This document shows positions 1 to 8,361 of a stretch of DNA of 16,860 nt, piece by piece. The translations under genes were made by a program, and so were the position numbers. The notes beneath the pieces are model-generated. The model worked only from the letters and a program-made list of their open reading frames with translations. It was not told the DNA's origin and ran no database searches. Location: the NCBI GenBank assembly GCA_947629065.1, contig CANRCH010000021.1:1-16860 (forward strand), read 5' to 3'. The stretch is from an uncultured Aliarcobacter sp. GTDB lineage: Bacteria > Campylobacterota > Campylobacteria > Campylobacterales > Arcobacteraceae. How positions within the stretch are numbered: the first letter of the stretch is position 1; every line of letters starts with the position of its first letter.

Positions 1-936
1 TCTAAATTAAGAGAGTTTGATGGAAATTTGGAAAAACTTCCACTTGAAAAAATAAATAAAATACTTTTACCGCTTTTGGATTATGAAGAGTATATTGAAG
101 TTGATAGAAAAATGCACCCTTTAATGTATTTAATTCCTTTTTCGATTATCTCTTTTTTATCATATTTAATATATCTACATATAGTTGATAATAATTTAGA
201 GAAAAAAGCAAATGAACTTTTATATAAAAATCCAGCTTTAACAATATATAGACTTGAAACAGATGTAAAAAATAGAGATGTTTTTATAAATGGAGTTGTG
301 CCAAACACTATTTATAAAAATATGGCAAATGAAGAGATTAAGAAATTATCAAATATTAAAAATATTGAAAATAGAATTCAAGTAATAGACTATATAAATA
401 ATCCAAAAGATATTTATGATAAAATAACTTATTTAAGAATGGCATTAAATCAAAAAGATGGAAATAAAATAGAGTATAAATATGATTATCCAAACTTAAG
501 TATTTTTGGTTCAGTGATTAGTAAAGCTGAGAAAAAATATGTTCAAAGCCAATTTTCGATGGTAGAAGGTCTTGAAAATATAGATTTTGATATTAGTATT
601 GTTCCACCAAATATAGGTGAAGTTATTCATTTTGATTTAAATTCAGCAGAAATTTTAGCTAGTCAAGAGTATAAACTTATAAATATTATAAACTTACTTC
701 ATAAACTGGATGATGATTTGATTTTAGAAATTTATGCTTTTAGAGATTTTACAGGAACATCTGAAAGAAATGAAGTTTTAGTAAATGAAAGAGCAAAAGC
801 TGTTATGAGATATTTGAAATTAAAAGGAAATGTTTCTCAAAAACTAGTAAATATAGGTAAAAATGAGATTCCAAAAGAGATAGAAGAAGAGTATCCTGAA
901 CAAGGAAGACAAGTGATTTTTAAATGGAAAAAGTAG
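1..936 (+). CDS. Membrane-anchored BON/OmpA-like protein, C-terminal part (5' end outside window)
   Basis: The reading frame is open from base 1 with no stop, so the true start lies upstream; the TTG at 28 is probably not the start. Visible parts in order: a short charged segment; one strongly hydrophobic membrane segment at about 121-186; a BON-like repeat at about 241-387 (pattern V-F-I-N-G-V-V then a conserved N-I-E-N-R-I-Q-V); a second weaker BON-like segment at about 505-610; and an OmpA/MotB-like domain at about 619-933 (FDLNSAEIL, then RNEVLVNERAKAVMRYLK, ending GRQVIFKWKK). OmpA-like domains bind peptidoglycan in known families, so the C-terminal half is probably periplasmic. The TAG stop lies 4 bases before the small GTPase ATG, so the two are almost certainly co-transcribed. 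An upstream cytoplasmic domain that talks to the GTPase is possible but cannot be seen. The domain calls come from sequence patterns only. Confidence 0.75.
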   Translation, partial: SKLREFDGNLEKLPLEKINKILLPLLDYEEYIEVDRKMHPLMYLIPFSIISFLSYLIYLHIVDNNLEKKANELLYKNPALTIYRLETDVKNRDVFINGVVPNTIYKNMANEEIKKLSNIKNIENRIQVIDYINNPKDIYDKITYLRMALNQKDGNKIEYKYDYPNLSIFGSVISKAEKKYVQSQFSMVEGLENIDFDISIVPPNIGEVIHFDLNSAEILASQEYKLINIINLLHKLDDDLILEIYAFRDFTGTSERNEVLVNERAKAVMRYLKLKGNVSQKLVNIGKNEIPKEIEEEYPEQGRQVIFKWKK

Positions 937-940
937 AATA

Positions 941-1456
941 ATGTTTAGTTATAAAATAGTTTTAGTTGGTGATTTCGGTACAGGAAAAACAAGTCTTATT
1001 AGAAGATTTGTTGATAATAGTTTTAGTGAAGAGTACAAAAGTAGTATTGGTGTTGCAATATCTAAAAAAGTATTAAATCAAACAATAGATGGTACTTTAC
1101 ACACTTCAACAATGATGATTTGGGATATTGAAGGAAAAACAGAGTTTAAACCAATATTTTCACACCATTTAAATGGTGCAAAAGCATTTATTCTTGTTGT
1201 TGATATTACGAGAAAAGATAGTATTGATTCTATAATCGAACATTTGCAAATGTGTGAAAAAGCATCAGTAAAATCTCCAATTTTCATAGCATTAAATAAA
1301 AGTGACTTAGAATATGAGCCTATAAATGAAGATGAAATTAAAAATCTATCATCAAATATTGTAAAAATATTTAAAACTTCCGCAAAAGATGATATTTGTG
1401 TACAAGATATTTTTGAACTTCTCAATTTTGAAGTTATTAAAGGTAGTTTAAAATGA
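941..1456 (+). CDS. Ras-like small GTPase (Rab/MglA type)
   Basis: A complete 171-residue single-domain GTPase, the usual size for Ras-superfamily proteins. All nucleotide motifs are visible: P-loop GDFGTGKT (10-17), a switch I region with SSIGV (34-38), switch II WDIEG (61-65), base-recognition NKSD (119-122), and G5 TSAK (146-149). Two positions differ from classical Ras/Rab: the residue matching Ras Gly12 is Phe12, and the residue matching the catalytic Gln61 is Lys66 (WDIEGKTEF). There is no C-terminal prenylation cysteine, as expected in bacteria. It starts 4 bases after the OmpA-like gene and its TGA overlaps the ATG of the PAS-GGDEF gene, so it is the middle member of a coupled operon. 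By inference it is a cytoplasmic switch between the membrane protein and the cyclase. Family assignment is secure; the partner and function are unknown. Confidence 0.92.
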   Translation: MFSYKIVLVGDFGTGKTSLIRRFVDNSFSEEYKSSIGVAISKKVLNQTIDGTLHTSTMMIWDIEGKTEFKPIFSHHLNGAKAFILVVDITRKDSIDSIIEHLQMCEKASVKSPIFIALNKSDLEYEPINEDEIKNLSSNIVKIFKTSAKDDICVQDIFELLNFEVIKGSLK

Positions 1457-2673
1457 TATATAAAGATTTAGTTCTACCAATAGTTTGTAATAAGTATAAT
1501 ATTTCATATATTATTTTTGATAGAGATTTTAAGATTTTTGATTTTACAAATACTATGAGTATATTTGTAGAAAATGGTATTAGCTTCGAGAAAAATAGTG
1601 ATATAAGAGAAATCTTTTGGGAGTTTATAGGATTAGAAGACTCTTTAGAAGAGGTTTATAAAAATCTTAGAAAGTATATTCACATTCCTATGATTTCAAG
1701 AAATGAGATTTTTTATGATGTTAATATTGAACTTTGTGAAATAGATAAAGAGAGATATTATATTGCAATGTTCACAAAACAGTTAAATAGTTCAATAAAT
1801 TATCTTCAAACTATGCAAAAAATAAATCAAGATAATTTAGAAAGAATAAATGAAAAAGATAAATCAAAAGATTATTATAATGCAATTAGCAAAAAGCTAA
1901 TAGGTTTTAAAATAGATAAAAATGGAATAATAAAAGATGTAAATAGTGCTTGTAGGAGATTTTTTGCACTTAAAAGAGTAGATTTTATTGGAAAACACTT
2001 TTCAGAATTCTTTCATTCAAGAGAAAATAAATCTGATTTAAATTCAATAAGTAGTATTTTTAGAGCAAAAAACTTTGAAAATAATGAAGTTTTTTTTCAT
2101 GCGGATGTAATATCTTTAGGAAATGATTCAAGTAAAATTATTATTTGTCAAGATATTACATATCTTAAAAAAATTGAGTCTGAGCTTGAATATGCCGTAA
2201 ATCATGATAGTTTAACAGGTTTACCAAATAGAAAATACTTAGTAAGTAAAATTGAAAATAGTATAAAAAAATCAAAAGAAAACAACTCTATATTTGCTTT
2301 ATGTTTTATAGATTTAAATAAATTCAAATCTGTAAATGATAATTATGGACATAATATTGGAGATATGCTTTTAAAACATGTTGCAGAGGTTTTAAAACAT
2401 GCAATAAGAGAGCATGATACAGTTGCAAGGCTTGGTGGAGATGAGTTTGTAATTTTACTTGAAAATATAGAGTCTATTGAGTATTTAGATAAAACAATAA
2501 CAAGGATTAAAAATCTTTCAAATAAAATTCCTCTTTTATATAGTTCAAGCATAGTTATTAATTTTGAATTTAGTTTAGGATTAAGTATTTTTCCTTATGA
2601 TGGTATTACTGTTGAAGAGTTACTTGATAAAGCAGATAAAAGTATGTATATAAATAAGCAAGAGAGTCTTTAA
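1453..2673 (+). CDS. PAS-GGDEF diguanylate cyclase
   Basis: A 406-residue soluble protein with no membrane segment. Residues 1 to about 125 look like a divergent PAS-like sensor fold; about 140-245 is a clearer PAS domain (GFKIDKNGIIKDVNSACRRF, ending in IIICQDIT). The GGDEF domain begins with the HDSLTGLPNR signature at 251. It has FIDLNKFKSVND (285-296, metal-binding Asp287), an intact GGDEF active site (328-332), and an RxxD inhibitory site (Arg319 to Asp322) exactly five residues before it. The expected activity is condensing two GTP into c-di-GMP, with product inhibition. No EAL domain follows. The ATG overlaps the stop of the GTPase gene (ATGA at 1453-1456), which implies translational coupling. 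The co-encoded GTPase suggests the cyclase is its effector or its regulator; that link is inference. Confidence 0.93.
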   Translation: MIYKDLVLPIVCNKYNISYIIFDRDFKIFDFTNTMSIFVENGISFEKNSDIREIFWEFIGLEDSLEEVYKNLRKYIHIPMISRNEIFYDVNIELCEIDKERYYIAMFTKQLNSSINYLQTMQKINQDNLERINEKDKSKDYYNAISKKLIGFKIDKNGIIKDVNSACRRFFALKRVDFIGKHFSEFFHSRENKSDLNSISSIFRAKNFENNEVFFHADVISLGNDSSKIIICQDITYLKKIESELEYAVNHDSLTGLPNRKYLVSKIENSIKKSKENNSIFALCFIDLNKFKSVNDNYGHNIGDMLLKHVAEVLKHAIREHDTVARLGGDEFVILLENIESIEYLDKTITRIKNLSNKIPLLYSSSIVINFEFSLGLSIFPYDGITVEELLDKADKSMYINKQESL

Positions 2674-2687
2674 ACTCTTGCTTATTT
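2652..2687. terminator. Bidirectional hairpin shared by convergent gene ends
   Basis: A perfect 13-bp inverted repeat (2652-2664 with 2675-2687, arm AATAAGCAAGAG plus one flanking A) and a 10-base loop. The loop contains the TAA of the GGDEF gene, and the right arm contains the stop of the convergent M48 gene. A T-run ends the right arm on the plus strand; the minus-strand U-tract is weak, so termination on that strand is less sure. Confidence 0.7.
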
Positions 2688-3443
2688 TCCTGAATTAATT
2701 TTAGCTATTACTTTTTTAATATCTTCTACTCTTTTACTAGAGCTTGGGTGAGTTGAGAAGAAATCGCTTCCACCATCTTTTCCTTCACTCATATTTTGCC
2801 AAAAATTTACAGCTTCATTTATATTATATCCAGCTTTATGCATTAAATAAACACCAATCTCATCAGCTTCACTCTCTTGCAGTCTTCCATAAGGAAGCAT
2901 AACTCCAAGATTTGAACTTAATCCATAAGCTTGGTTAAAAAGGTTTTGAAATTGTGGTGCTGTTGAACCAACAGCAATACTTCCAACAACCCCTAATCCT
3001 TGTTGAATTTGTGCTTGACTCATTCTTTCAGCACCATGCCTTGCAAGTGCGTGTGCAACTTCGTGAGACATAACAGTTGCTAATTGAGAATCATTTTTTG
3101 CATATTTTAAAATTCCTGTGTAAACTACAACTTTTCCACCTGGAAGACAAAATGCATTTGCTTGATCACTTTGAACAAGATTAAATTCCCATTTAAAATC
3201 AGGTCTATTTGCAGCTTGTGCAATTTTGTTTCCTATATTTTTTACTCTATTTGCATCTGTTGTATTGTTTATAACTTTAAGATCTTTTAAACTCTCTTTA
3301 TAAGCTTGTTCCCCTAAAGCCATCTCTTCACTGCTTGACATAAATATCATTTGTGATCTGTTTGTATAAGGTGTTTTACTTGTACAACCAGCAATGACAA
3401 ACAGACATGTAGTTGCTAAAACAGACTTTTTTAGTAAATTCAT
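2682..3443 (-). CDS. M48-family zinc metalloprotease lipoprotein (LoiP/YggG-like)
   Basis: A 253-residue secreted lipoprotein. The N-terminus has two lysines, a hydrophobic stretch and a lipobox VIAGC with Cys20 as the lipidation site, so it is membrane-anchored outside the cytoplasm. The zinc site is the M48 type: HEVAH with His127, Glu128 and His131, and the third ligand Glu190 in ESEAD (190-194). A downstream STHPSSSKR segment (His232) is also typical of the family. Known relatives (LoiP, YcaL, BepA) degrade or process outer-membrane proteins as part of envelope quality control; a similar role is inferred. An AAGGAA ribosome site precedes the ATG. It is monocistronic, convergent with the GGDEF gene and divergent from acnB. 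Assignment to M48 is secure; the exact subfamily is not. Confidence 0.92.
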   Translation of the reverse strand: MNLLKKSVLATTCLFVIAGCTSKTPYTNRSQMIFMSSSEEMALGEQAYKESLKDLKVINNTTDANRVKNIGNKIAQAANRPDFKWEFNLVQSDQANAFCLPGGKVVVYTGILKYAKNDSQLATVMSHEVAHALARHGAERMSQAQIQQGLGVVGSIAVGSTAPQFQNLFNQAYGLSSNLGVMLPYGRLQESEADEIGVYLMHKAGYNINEAVNFWQNMSEGKDGGSDFFSTHPSSSKRVEDIKKVIAKINSGK

Positions 3444-3665
3444 ATTTTTTCCTTTATTATAATTTACAATATTATGAATAGTCTATTCTATATTGATTTG
3501 TCTTAAAATATAGAAAATATATGAAAAATAAGTAATTGAACAAAAAAAGAGTTCTTTGTATATAAATTGTACATACAAATAAAAATTAAACATATAAAAG
3601 TATGAAAAAAACACTATAAATTAAATAAAAGTTCCAAAATGTAACTTATATCTGCAAATATTAAT

Positions 3666-3696
3666 CTTGTACAATTTTTTACAAAAACTGTACAAG
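3666..3696. promoter_or_regulatory. Candidate operator: TTGTACA inverted repeat upstream of acnB
   Basis: Two perfect 8-bp half sites, CTTGTACA (3666-3673) and TGTACAAG (3689-3696), face each other with centres 23 bp apart, close to two helical turns. The right half sits about 17 bases upstream of the -10 box, where a -35 element would be, so a bound dimer could block or aid RNA polymerase. A third TTGTACA copy lies at 3567-3573. No known regulator is assigned. Confidence 0.5.
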
Positions 3697-3712
3697 TATA
3701 TTTATCTCTTTG

Positions 3713-3721
3713 TGATATAAT
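3713..3721 (+). promoter_or_regulatory. Extended -10 promoter of acnB
   Basis: TGATATAAT is a perfect TATAAT box (3716-3721) with the TGn extension, preceded by T-rich DNA and no clear -35, the usual epsilonproteobacterial layout. Transcription should begin near 3728. A TAGGAG ribosome site follows at 3745-3750, 5 bases before the acnB ATG. Confidence 0.7.
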
Positions 3722-3755
3722 ACTTCCAAATTCTTAAAATTTAATAGGAGATAAT

Positions 3756-6332
3756 ATGAGTTTAATTGAAAACTATAAAGCGCATGAGAAGGAGAGAGCT
3801 AGTCAAGGTGGATTACCTCCATTAGCACTAACAGCTGCTCAAACTGCTGATTTAGTAGAGCTTTTAAAAGCAGACAAAGTTGTAGATGCAGAGTATGCAT
3901 TAAATATGTTTAAAAACAAAATCAACCCAGGTGTTGATGATGCTGCTTATGTAAAAGCTGCATTTTTAAATGATATTGTTCAAGGTAAAGTTTCTTGTTC
4001 AGTTATTTCAAAAGTTGAAGCAATTGAAATTTTAGGAACTATGATGGGAGGATTTAACGTACCACCTCTTGTTGAAGCTCTAAAAATAGCAGAAGTTGCA
4101 GATGCTGCTGCAGAGCAATTAAAAAATACAATTTTAGTATATAACTCATTTAATGATGTAAAAGATTTAATGGATGCTGGAAATGCTAAAGCAAAAGAAG
4201 TTATTGAGTCTTGGGCAAATGCTGAGTGGTTTACAAATAAACCAGCACTTGAAGAAGAGATGACTTTAACAGTATATAAAATTCCAGGTGAAACAAATAC
4301 AGATGATTTATCTCCTGCAACTGTTGCATTTACAAGAGCAGATATTCCTCTACACGCAACAGCAATGTTACAATCAAGAATGGAAAAACCTTTAGAAAAA
4401 ATGGAAGAGCTAAAACAAAAAGGTCATCCATTAGCATATATTGGTGATGTTGTTGGAACAGGATCTTCAAGAAAATCAGGAATCAACTCTGTTCAATGGC
4501 ATATGGGAAGAGATATTCCAGGTGTTCCAAATAAAAGAACTGGTGGAGTTGTAATTGGATCAATTATTGCACCAATTTTCTTTAACACAGCAGAAGATTC
4601 AGGATGTTTACCAATTGAGGCAAATGTTGATAGTATTGATACAGGTGATGTAATTACATTAAAACCATATGCAGGTGAAATTTTAAAAGATGGAAAAGTT
4701 GTATCTACTTTTAAATTAAGTCCAAATACTTTAACAGATGAGATGAGAGCAGGTGGAAGAATTCCATTAATTATTGGAAAAGGTTTAACTGCAAAAGCTA
4801 GAGAAGCATTAAAATTAGGTGCAAGTGATGCATTTATAGCACCTGAGCAACCAGCTAACAACGGTAAAGGTTATACTCAAGCACAAAAAATGGTTGGAAG
4901 AGCGTGTGGTGTTGAAGGAATTAAACCAGGTATGTATGTTGAGCCAATTGCTACAACTGTAGGAAGCCAAGATACAACGGGACCAATGACAAGAGATGAG
5001 ATTAAAGAACTTGCAGCATTATCTTTTGGTGCTGATATGGTTATGCAATCATTCTGTCACACAGCTGCTTATCCAAAACCAGCAGATATTAAATTAAGAC
5101 ACACTTTACCAGACTTTATTAACTCAAGAGGTGGAGTTACGTTGAAGCCAGGTGATGGTGTTATTCACTCATGGTTAAATAGATTATGTTTACCAGATAC
5201 TGTAGGAACTGGTGGAGATTCACATACAAGATTCCCAATTGGTATTTCGTTCCCAGCAGGATCTGGACTTATTGCGTTTGCAGCTGTTACAGGAATGATG
5301 CCTTTAACAATGCCTGAGTCAGTTTTAGTTAAATTCTCTGGAAAAATGCAAAAAGGAATTACACTAAGAGATTTAGTTAATGCTATTCCATACTATGCAA
5401 TTAAACAAGGATTATTAACAGTTCCTAAGAAAAATAAGAAAAATATTTTTGCAGGAAAAATTATTGAAATTCAAGGATTAAATGATCTTAAAGTTGAACA
5501 AGCGTTTGAATTATCTGATGCTTCAGCTGAAAGAAGTGCGGCTGCTTGTTCTGTACAATTAGACAAAGAGCCAATTATTGAATACTTATCTTCAAATATT
5601 GCTTTAATCGAAAAAATGATTGAAGAAGGATATGAAGATGCAAAAACTCTTCAAAGAAGAGCTGATAAAATGAGAGAGTGGATTAAAAACCCAGAACTTC
5701 TTGAGCCAGATGCAGATGCAGAGTATGCAGCAGTGATTGATATTAACTTAGATGAGATTAAAGAGCCAATCTTAGCTTGTCCAAACGATCCAGATGATGT
5801 TGCTACTTTAGGTGAAATTTTAGCAGATGATAATAGACCAAAAAATATTGATGAAGTATTCGTTGGATCTTGTATGACAAATATTGGACTATTCAGAGCT
5901 TTAGGAGAAGTACTTAAAGGTGAAGGTGTTGCTAAAGCAAAACTATGGGTTGCACCACCAACAAAAATGGATGAAGCACAATTAACACAAGAGGGATACT
6001 ACGCAGCGTTTGCAGCAGCAGGTGCTAGAATAGAGATTCCAGGGTGTTCTTTATGTATGGGTAACCAAGCACAAGTTTCTGAAGGATCAACAGTATTCTC
6101 TACATCTACAAGAAACTTTGACAATAGACTTGGTAAAAACTCGAAAGTTTATTTAGGTTCTGCTGAAGTTGCTGCTGTTGCTGCTCTTTTAGGTAGATTA
6201 CCATCTGTTCAAGAATATTTAGATATTGTTGCTGATAAAATTAATGATAGCAACAAAGATGATGTTTATAAATACTTAAACTTCCATCAAGTAAGTGCAG
6301 AAGAGTTATCTATTCTTTTAACTTCAAGATAA
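3756..6332 (+). CDS. acnB: Bifunctional aconitate hydratase 2 / 2-methylisocitrate dehydratase
   Basis: An 858-residue AcnB, close to the 865 residues of the E. coli enzyme. It converts citrate to isocitrate through cis-aconitate in the TCA cycle and can act on 2-methylisocitrate. The N-terminal HEAT-like helical domain (1 to about 160) and the swivel domain come before the catalytic core, the AcnB order. The three [4Fe-4S] cysteines are visible: Cys706 in GSCMTN, and Cys764 and Cys767 in GCSLCMGNQ. Substrate-site blocks such as [13 protein letters not shown] and [11 protein letters not shown] are intact. It is transcribed alone, from a clear promoter, with a strong terminator downstream. AcnB proteins of other bacteria switch to mRNA binding when the cluster is lost; that is possible here but not shown. 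Some codons are more GC-tolerant than in the neighbours, in line with high expression. Confidence 0.98.
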   Translation: MSLIENYKAHEKERASQGGLPPLALTAAQTADLVELLKADKVVDAEYALNMFKNKINPGVDDAAYVKAAFLNDIVQGKVSCSVISKVEAIEILGTMMGGFNVPPLVEALKIAEVADAAAEQLKNTILVYNSFNDVKDLMDAGNAKAKEVIESWANAEWFTNKPALEEEMTLTVYKIPGETNTDDLSPATVAFTRADIPLHATAMLQSRMEKPLEKMEELKQKGHPLAYIGDVVGTGSSRKSGINSVQWHMGRDIPGVPNKRTGGVVIGSIIAPIFFNTAEDSGCLPIEANVDSIDTGDVITLKPYAGEILKDGKVVSTFKLSPNTLTDEMRAGGRIPLIIGKGLTAKAREALKLGASDAFIAPEQPANNGKGYTQAQKMVGRACGVEGIKPGMYVEPIATTVGSQDTTGPMTRDEIKELAALSFGADMVMQSFCHTAAYPKPADIKLRHTLPDFINSRGGVTLKPGDGVIHSWLNRLCLPDTVGTGGDSHTRFPIGISFPAGSGLIAFAAVTGMMPLTMPESVLVKFSGKMQKGITLRDLVNAIPYYAIKQGLLTVPKKNKKNIFAGKIIEIQGLNDLKVEQAFELSDASAERSAAACSVQLDKEPIIEYLSSNIALIEKMIEEGYEDAKTLQRRADKMREWIKNPELLEPDADAEYAAVIDINLDEIKEPILACPNDPDDVATLGEILADDNRPKNIDEVFVGSCMTNIGLFRALGEVLKGEGVAKAKLWVAPPTKMDEAQLTQEGYYAAFAAAGARIEIPGCSLCMGNQAQVSEGSTVFSTSTRNFDNRLGKNSKVYLGSAEVAAVAALLGRLPSVQEYLDIVADKINDSNKDDVYKYLNFHQVSAEELSILLTSR

Positions 6333-6351
6333 GATAATATTTTAAATATTT

Positions 6352-6383
6352 AAAACCCAAGAGTTTATCTCTTGGGTTTTTTT
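6352..6383 (+). terminator. Rho-independent terminator of acnB
   Basis: A perfect 12-bp stem (AAAACCCAAGAG at 6352-6363 with its complement at 6369-6380) closes a 5-base loop and runs straight into T7. This is the strongest intrinsic terminator in the window. Confidence 0.93.
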
Positions 6384-6433
6384 ATTCCTAAATTTTATCT
6401 CTACTTTTCTTGCAAAGAATAAATTCTAGGCAT

Positions 6434-6468
6434 AAAAAAACTGCTATAGAAAATCTCTACAGCAGTTT
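6434..6468 (-). terminator. Rho-independent terminator of the aspartate aminotransferase gene
   Basis: AAACTGCT (6438-6445) pairs with AGCAGTTT (6461-6468); after one mismatch, four further pairs close a 5-base loop. Read on the minus strand the stem is followed by seven U residues (A-run at 6434-6440). It lies 26 bases after the gene's stop codon. Confidence 0.88.
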
Positions 6469-6494
6469 TAAATATATTAATATAAAATTAAAAA

Positions 6495-7661
6495 TTAAGC
6501 TTCTACAAACTCTTTAATTCTATTTAATCCATCAATAATCTTTTCCATACTTGTTGCAAAAGATAGTCTTGCATACCCTTCCATTCCAAATGCAAGTCCT
6601 GGAACAAGAGCTACTCCTTTACTCTCAAGTAAATCAGCACAAAACTTCATAGAGTCATTTGAAAACTCTTTAATATTTATAAATAGATAAAATGCACCAT
6701 CAGGCTCATAGCAAGATAGATTTTTAATACTATTTATAGTTTTAACTGCATAATCTTTTCTCTTTTCAAACTCTACTCTCATTTTTTCAATACTATCATC
6801 AGCATCACCTAGAAGTGCAGGAATTGCTGCGTATTGTGTGATTGAGTTTACATTTGATGTAACTTGTCCTTGAAGTTTTGACATAGCTTTGATTAACTCT
6901 CTATTTGGACTTGCAACATACCCAAATCTCCAACCAGTCATCGCAACGGCTTTACTTAAACCATTTATAGTTACAGTTCTATTGTACATATCTTCAGAAA
7001 TTTCTGCACTTGCAGTAAATTTTTGACCTTTATAGATGATTTTTTCATACATCTCATCTGATAAAACAACAATATCTGTACCTTTTAAAACTTCAGCAAT
7101 TGCTATAAGCTCATCTTTTGAGTAGATTGAACCTGTTGGATTACAAGGAGAGTTTAGCATTAAAGCTTTTGTTTTTGGTGTAATTGCAGCTTTTAGTTGC
7201 TCTGCACTTATTTTAAATCCACTTGTTTCATCTGTTTCAATAAATACAGGTATTCCTCCACTATATATTACTAATTCAGGATAAGTAACCCAATATGGAC
7301 TTGGGATAATAACTTCATCACCATCATCAATTAAAGCTTGACAAAGGTTAAATAGTGAGTGTTTTGCACCGTTACTTATAATAATATCTTCTAATTTATA
7401 ATCTAAATTATGGTCTTTTTTTAACTTATTAATAATTGCTTGTTTCGTCTCTTTTATACCTTCAACAGCTGTATATTTTGTTTTCCCATCATTTAGGGCT
7501 TTAATAGCAGCATCTTTTACAATTTGTGGTGTATCAAAGTCAGGTTCACCTGCACTAAAACTTAAAATATCTTTACCTTGTGCTTTTAGTTCATTTGCTA
7601 AAGCAGTTATAGATAAAGTAAGTGAAGGAGATAGTTTCTCCATTCTATTTGCAATTTTCAT
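6495..7661 (-). CDS. aspB: Aspartate aminotransferase (class I/II, PLP-dependent)
   Basis: A 388-residue fold-type I aminotransferase. It transfers the amino group between aspartate and 2-oxoglutarate, giving oxaloacetate and glutamate. Visible motifs: substrate-loop FSAGEPDFDTP (35-45), NSPCNPTG (170-177, Asn174 contacting PLP), Asp202 in SDEMYE, the PLP-binding Lys237 in GLSKA, and Arg245 in MTGWRFGY. Near the C-terminus, ARLSFATS supplies the carboxylate-binding arginine. It resembles the AspB (subgroup Ib) type more than E. coli AspC; some annotations would use aspC, and a prephenate- or tyrosine-type side activity cannot be excluded. The product aspartate feeds NadB, encoded 1.3 kb away. 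A TAGGAAA ribosome site precedes the ATG, and a clear terminator follows. Confidence 0.93.
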   Translation of the reverse strand: MKIANRMEKLSPSLTLSITALANELKAQGKDILSFSAGEPDFDTPQIVKDAAIKALNDGKTKYTAVEGIKETKQAIINKLKKDHNLDYKLEDIIISNGAKHSLFNLCQALIDDGDEVIIPSPYWVTYPELVIYSGGIPVFIETDETSGFKISAEQLKAAITPKTKALMLNSPCNPTGSIYSKDELIAIAEVLKGTDIVVLSDEMYEKIIYKGQKFTASAEISEDMYNRTVTINGLSKAVAMTGWRFGYVASPNRELIKAMSKLQGQVTSNVNSITQYAAIPALLGDADDSIEKMRVEFEKRKDYAVKTINSIKNLSCYEPDGAFYLFINIKEFSNDSMKFCADLLESKGVALVPGLAFGMEGYARLSFATSMEKIIDGLNRIKEFVEA

Positions 7662-7687
7662 AATAGTTTTCCTAGAATTTATTTATC

Positions 7688-7706
7688 ATTATATTTTAGA
7701 TATAAT
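7688..7706. promoter_or_regulatory. Back-to-back -10 boxes for aspB (minus) and ygjP (plus)
   Basis: A TATAAT at 7701-7706 points to the ygjP gene, and a TATAAT on the minus strand (ATTATA at 7688-7693) points to aspB. They are only 7 bp apart, so two polymerases could not easily bind at once. TATAAT is common by chance in such AT-rich DNA, but both boxes are at sensible distances from their genes. Confidence 0.5.
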
Positions 7707-7744
7707 TTCGCGGATTTTATCTAAAATTTTCTTAAAGGTTTGGT

Positions 7745-8341
7745 ATGTTTTTCGAAATAAATTTAAATAATACAATTTTAAATGTGAAATTAGAGAATAA
7801 AAAGCATATTAAACATTGTTATTTGCGAGTTCTAAAAAAAGATTTAATACAAATAAGGGCAAATAGATACTTCACAATTGGTGATGCAAAAGATTTAATA
7901 ATTAGAAAAAAAGAGTGGATTTTAGAGAATATTATAAAACTTGAAGAGAGACAAAATTTGTTAGCTGATGAGTTTCTTTTTTTAGGAAAAACTGAAAAAT
8001 TAAATGAGTATAAAATTAAAAATTTAGATAATTTTTATAAAAAAGAGATAGAAAAATATATTTTTCCTTTTATTGAAAAATACTCAAATCTTATGAATTT
8101 ACACCCTACAAAAATATCATTTAGAAAAAATAAGAGAACTTGGGGTTCTTGTAACTATAAAAATGAACTAAGTTTTAACTATTTACTTATGAAATATCCT
8201 CTTGAAATTATGGAGTATATCGTAGTTCACGAACTTTCTCATATAAAACATAAAAACCACTCAAAAGATTTTTGGAATTTAGTAGAAGAGTTTTCACCAA
8301 ATTATAAATATATAGAGAAATATTTTAAAACTTTGTTGTAA
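7745..8341 (+). CDS. YgjP-like metallohydrolase (DUF45, M48-like zinc site)
   Basis: A 198-residue soluble protein of the YgjP/DUF45 family. The zinc site is HELSHIKHKNH: His162, Glu163, His166 and, six residues on, His172. The family signature RTWGSC (131-136) precedes it, and an N-terminal beta-rich part has the typical YLRVLKKDLIQIRA pattern. The family is annotated as a SprT/WLM-like metallopeptidase, and the E. coli member has been reported to have UTP pyrophosphatase activity; which applies here is open. There is no signal peptide, so it should be cytoplasmic. The ATG at 7745 has an AAAGG ribosome site 6 bases upstream and a promoter shared back to back with aspB. It has no operon partner. 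Confidence 0.88.
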   Translation: MFFEINLNNTILNVKLENKKHIKHCYLRVLKKDLIQIRANRYFTIGDAKDLIIRKKEWILENIIKLEERQNLLADEFLFLGKTEKLNEYKIKNLDNFYKKEIEKYIFPFIEKYSNLMNLHPTKISFRKNKRTWGSCNYKNELSFNYLLMKYPLEIMEYIVVHELSHIKHKNHSKDFWNLVEEFSPNYKYIEKYFKTLL

Positions 8342-8361
8342 TTTGGTCTGCACCCAAAAAC

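Larger units (their letters stand above)
3444..3755. other. Divergent intergenic region between M48 lipoprotein gene and acnB
   Basis: This 312-base AT-rich gap holds no credible coding sequence: the few ATG-initiated frames end within a handful of codons. It carries the M48 ribosome site at the left end. There is a weaker inverted repeat TTTGTAT/ATACAAA at 3555-3561 and 3573-3579, which encloses one TTGTACA copy (3567-3573). The acnB operator candidate and promoter lie at its right end and are listed separately. I could not pick a convincing -10 box for the M48 gene. Confidence 0.6.

Noticed and set aside
28..30. TTG as the start codon of the first gene
   Set aside because: The frame is open to base 1 and no good ribosome site precedes the TTG; the gene most likely begins outside the window.
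4493..4861. A 122-residue minus-strand frame inside acnB
   Set aside because: It is the mirror of the acnB reading frame, with no start signal and no recognisable domain.
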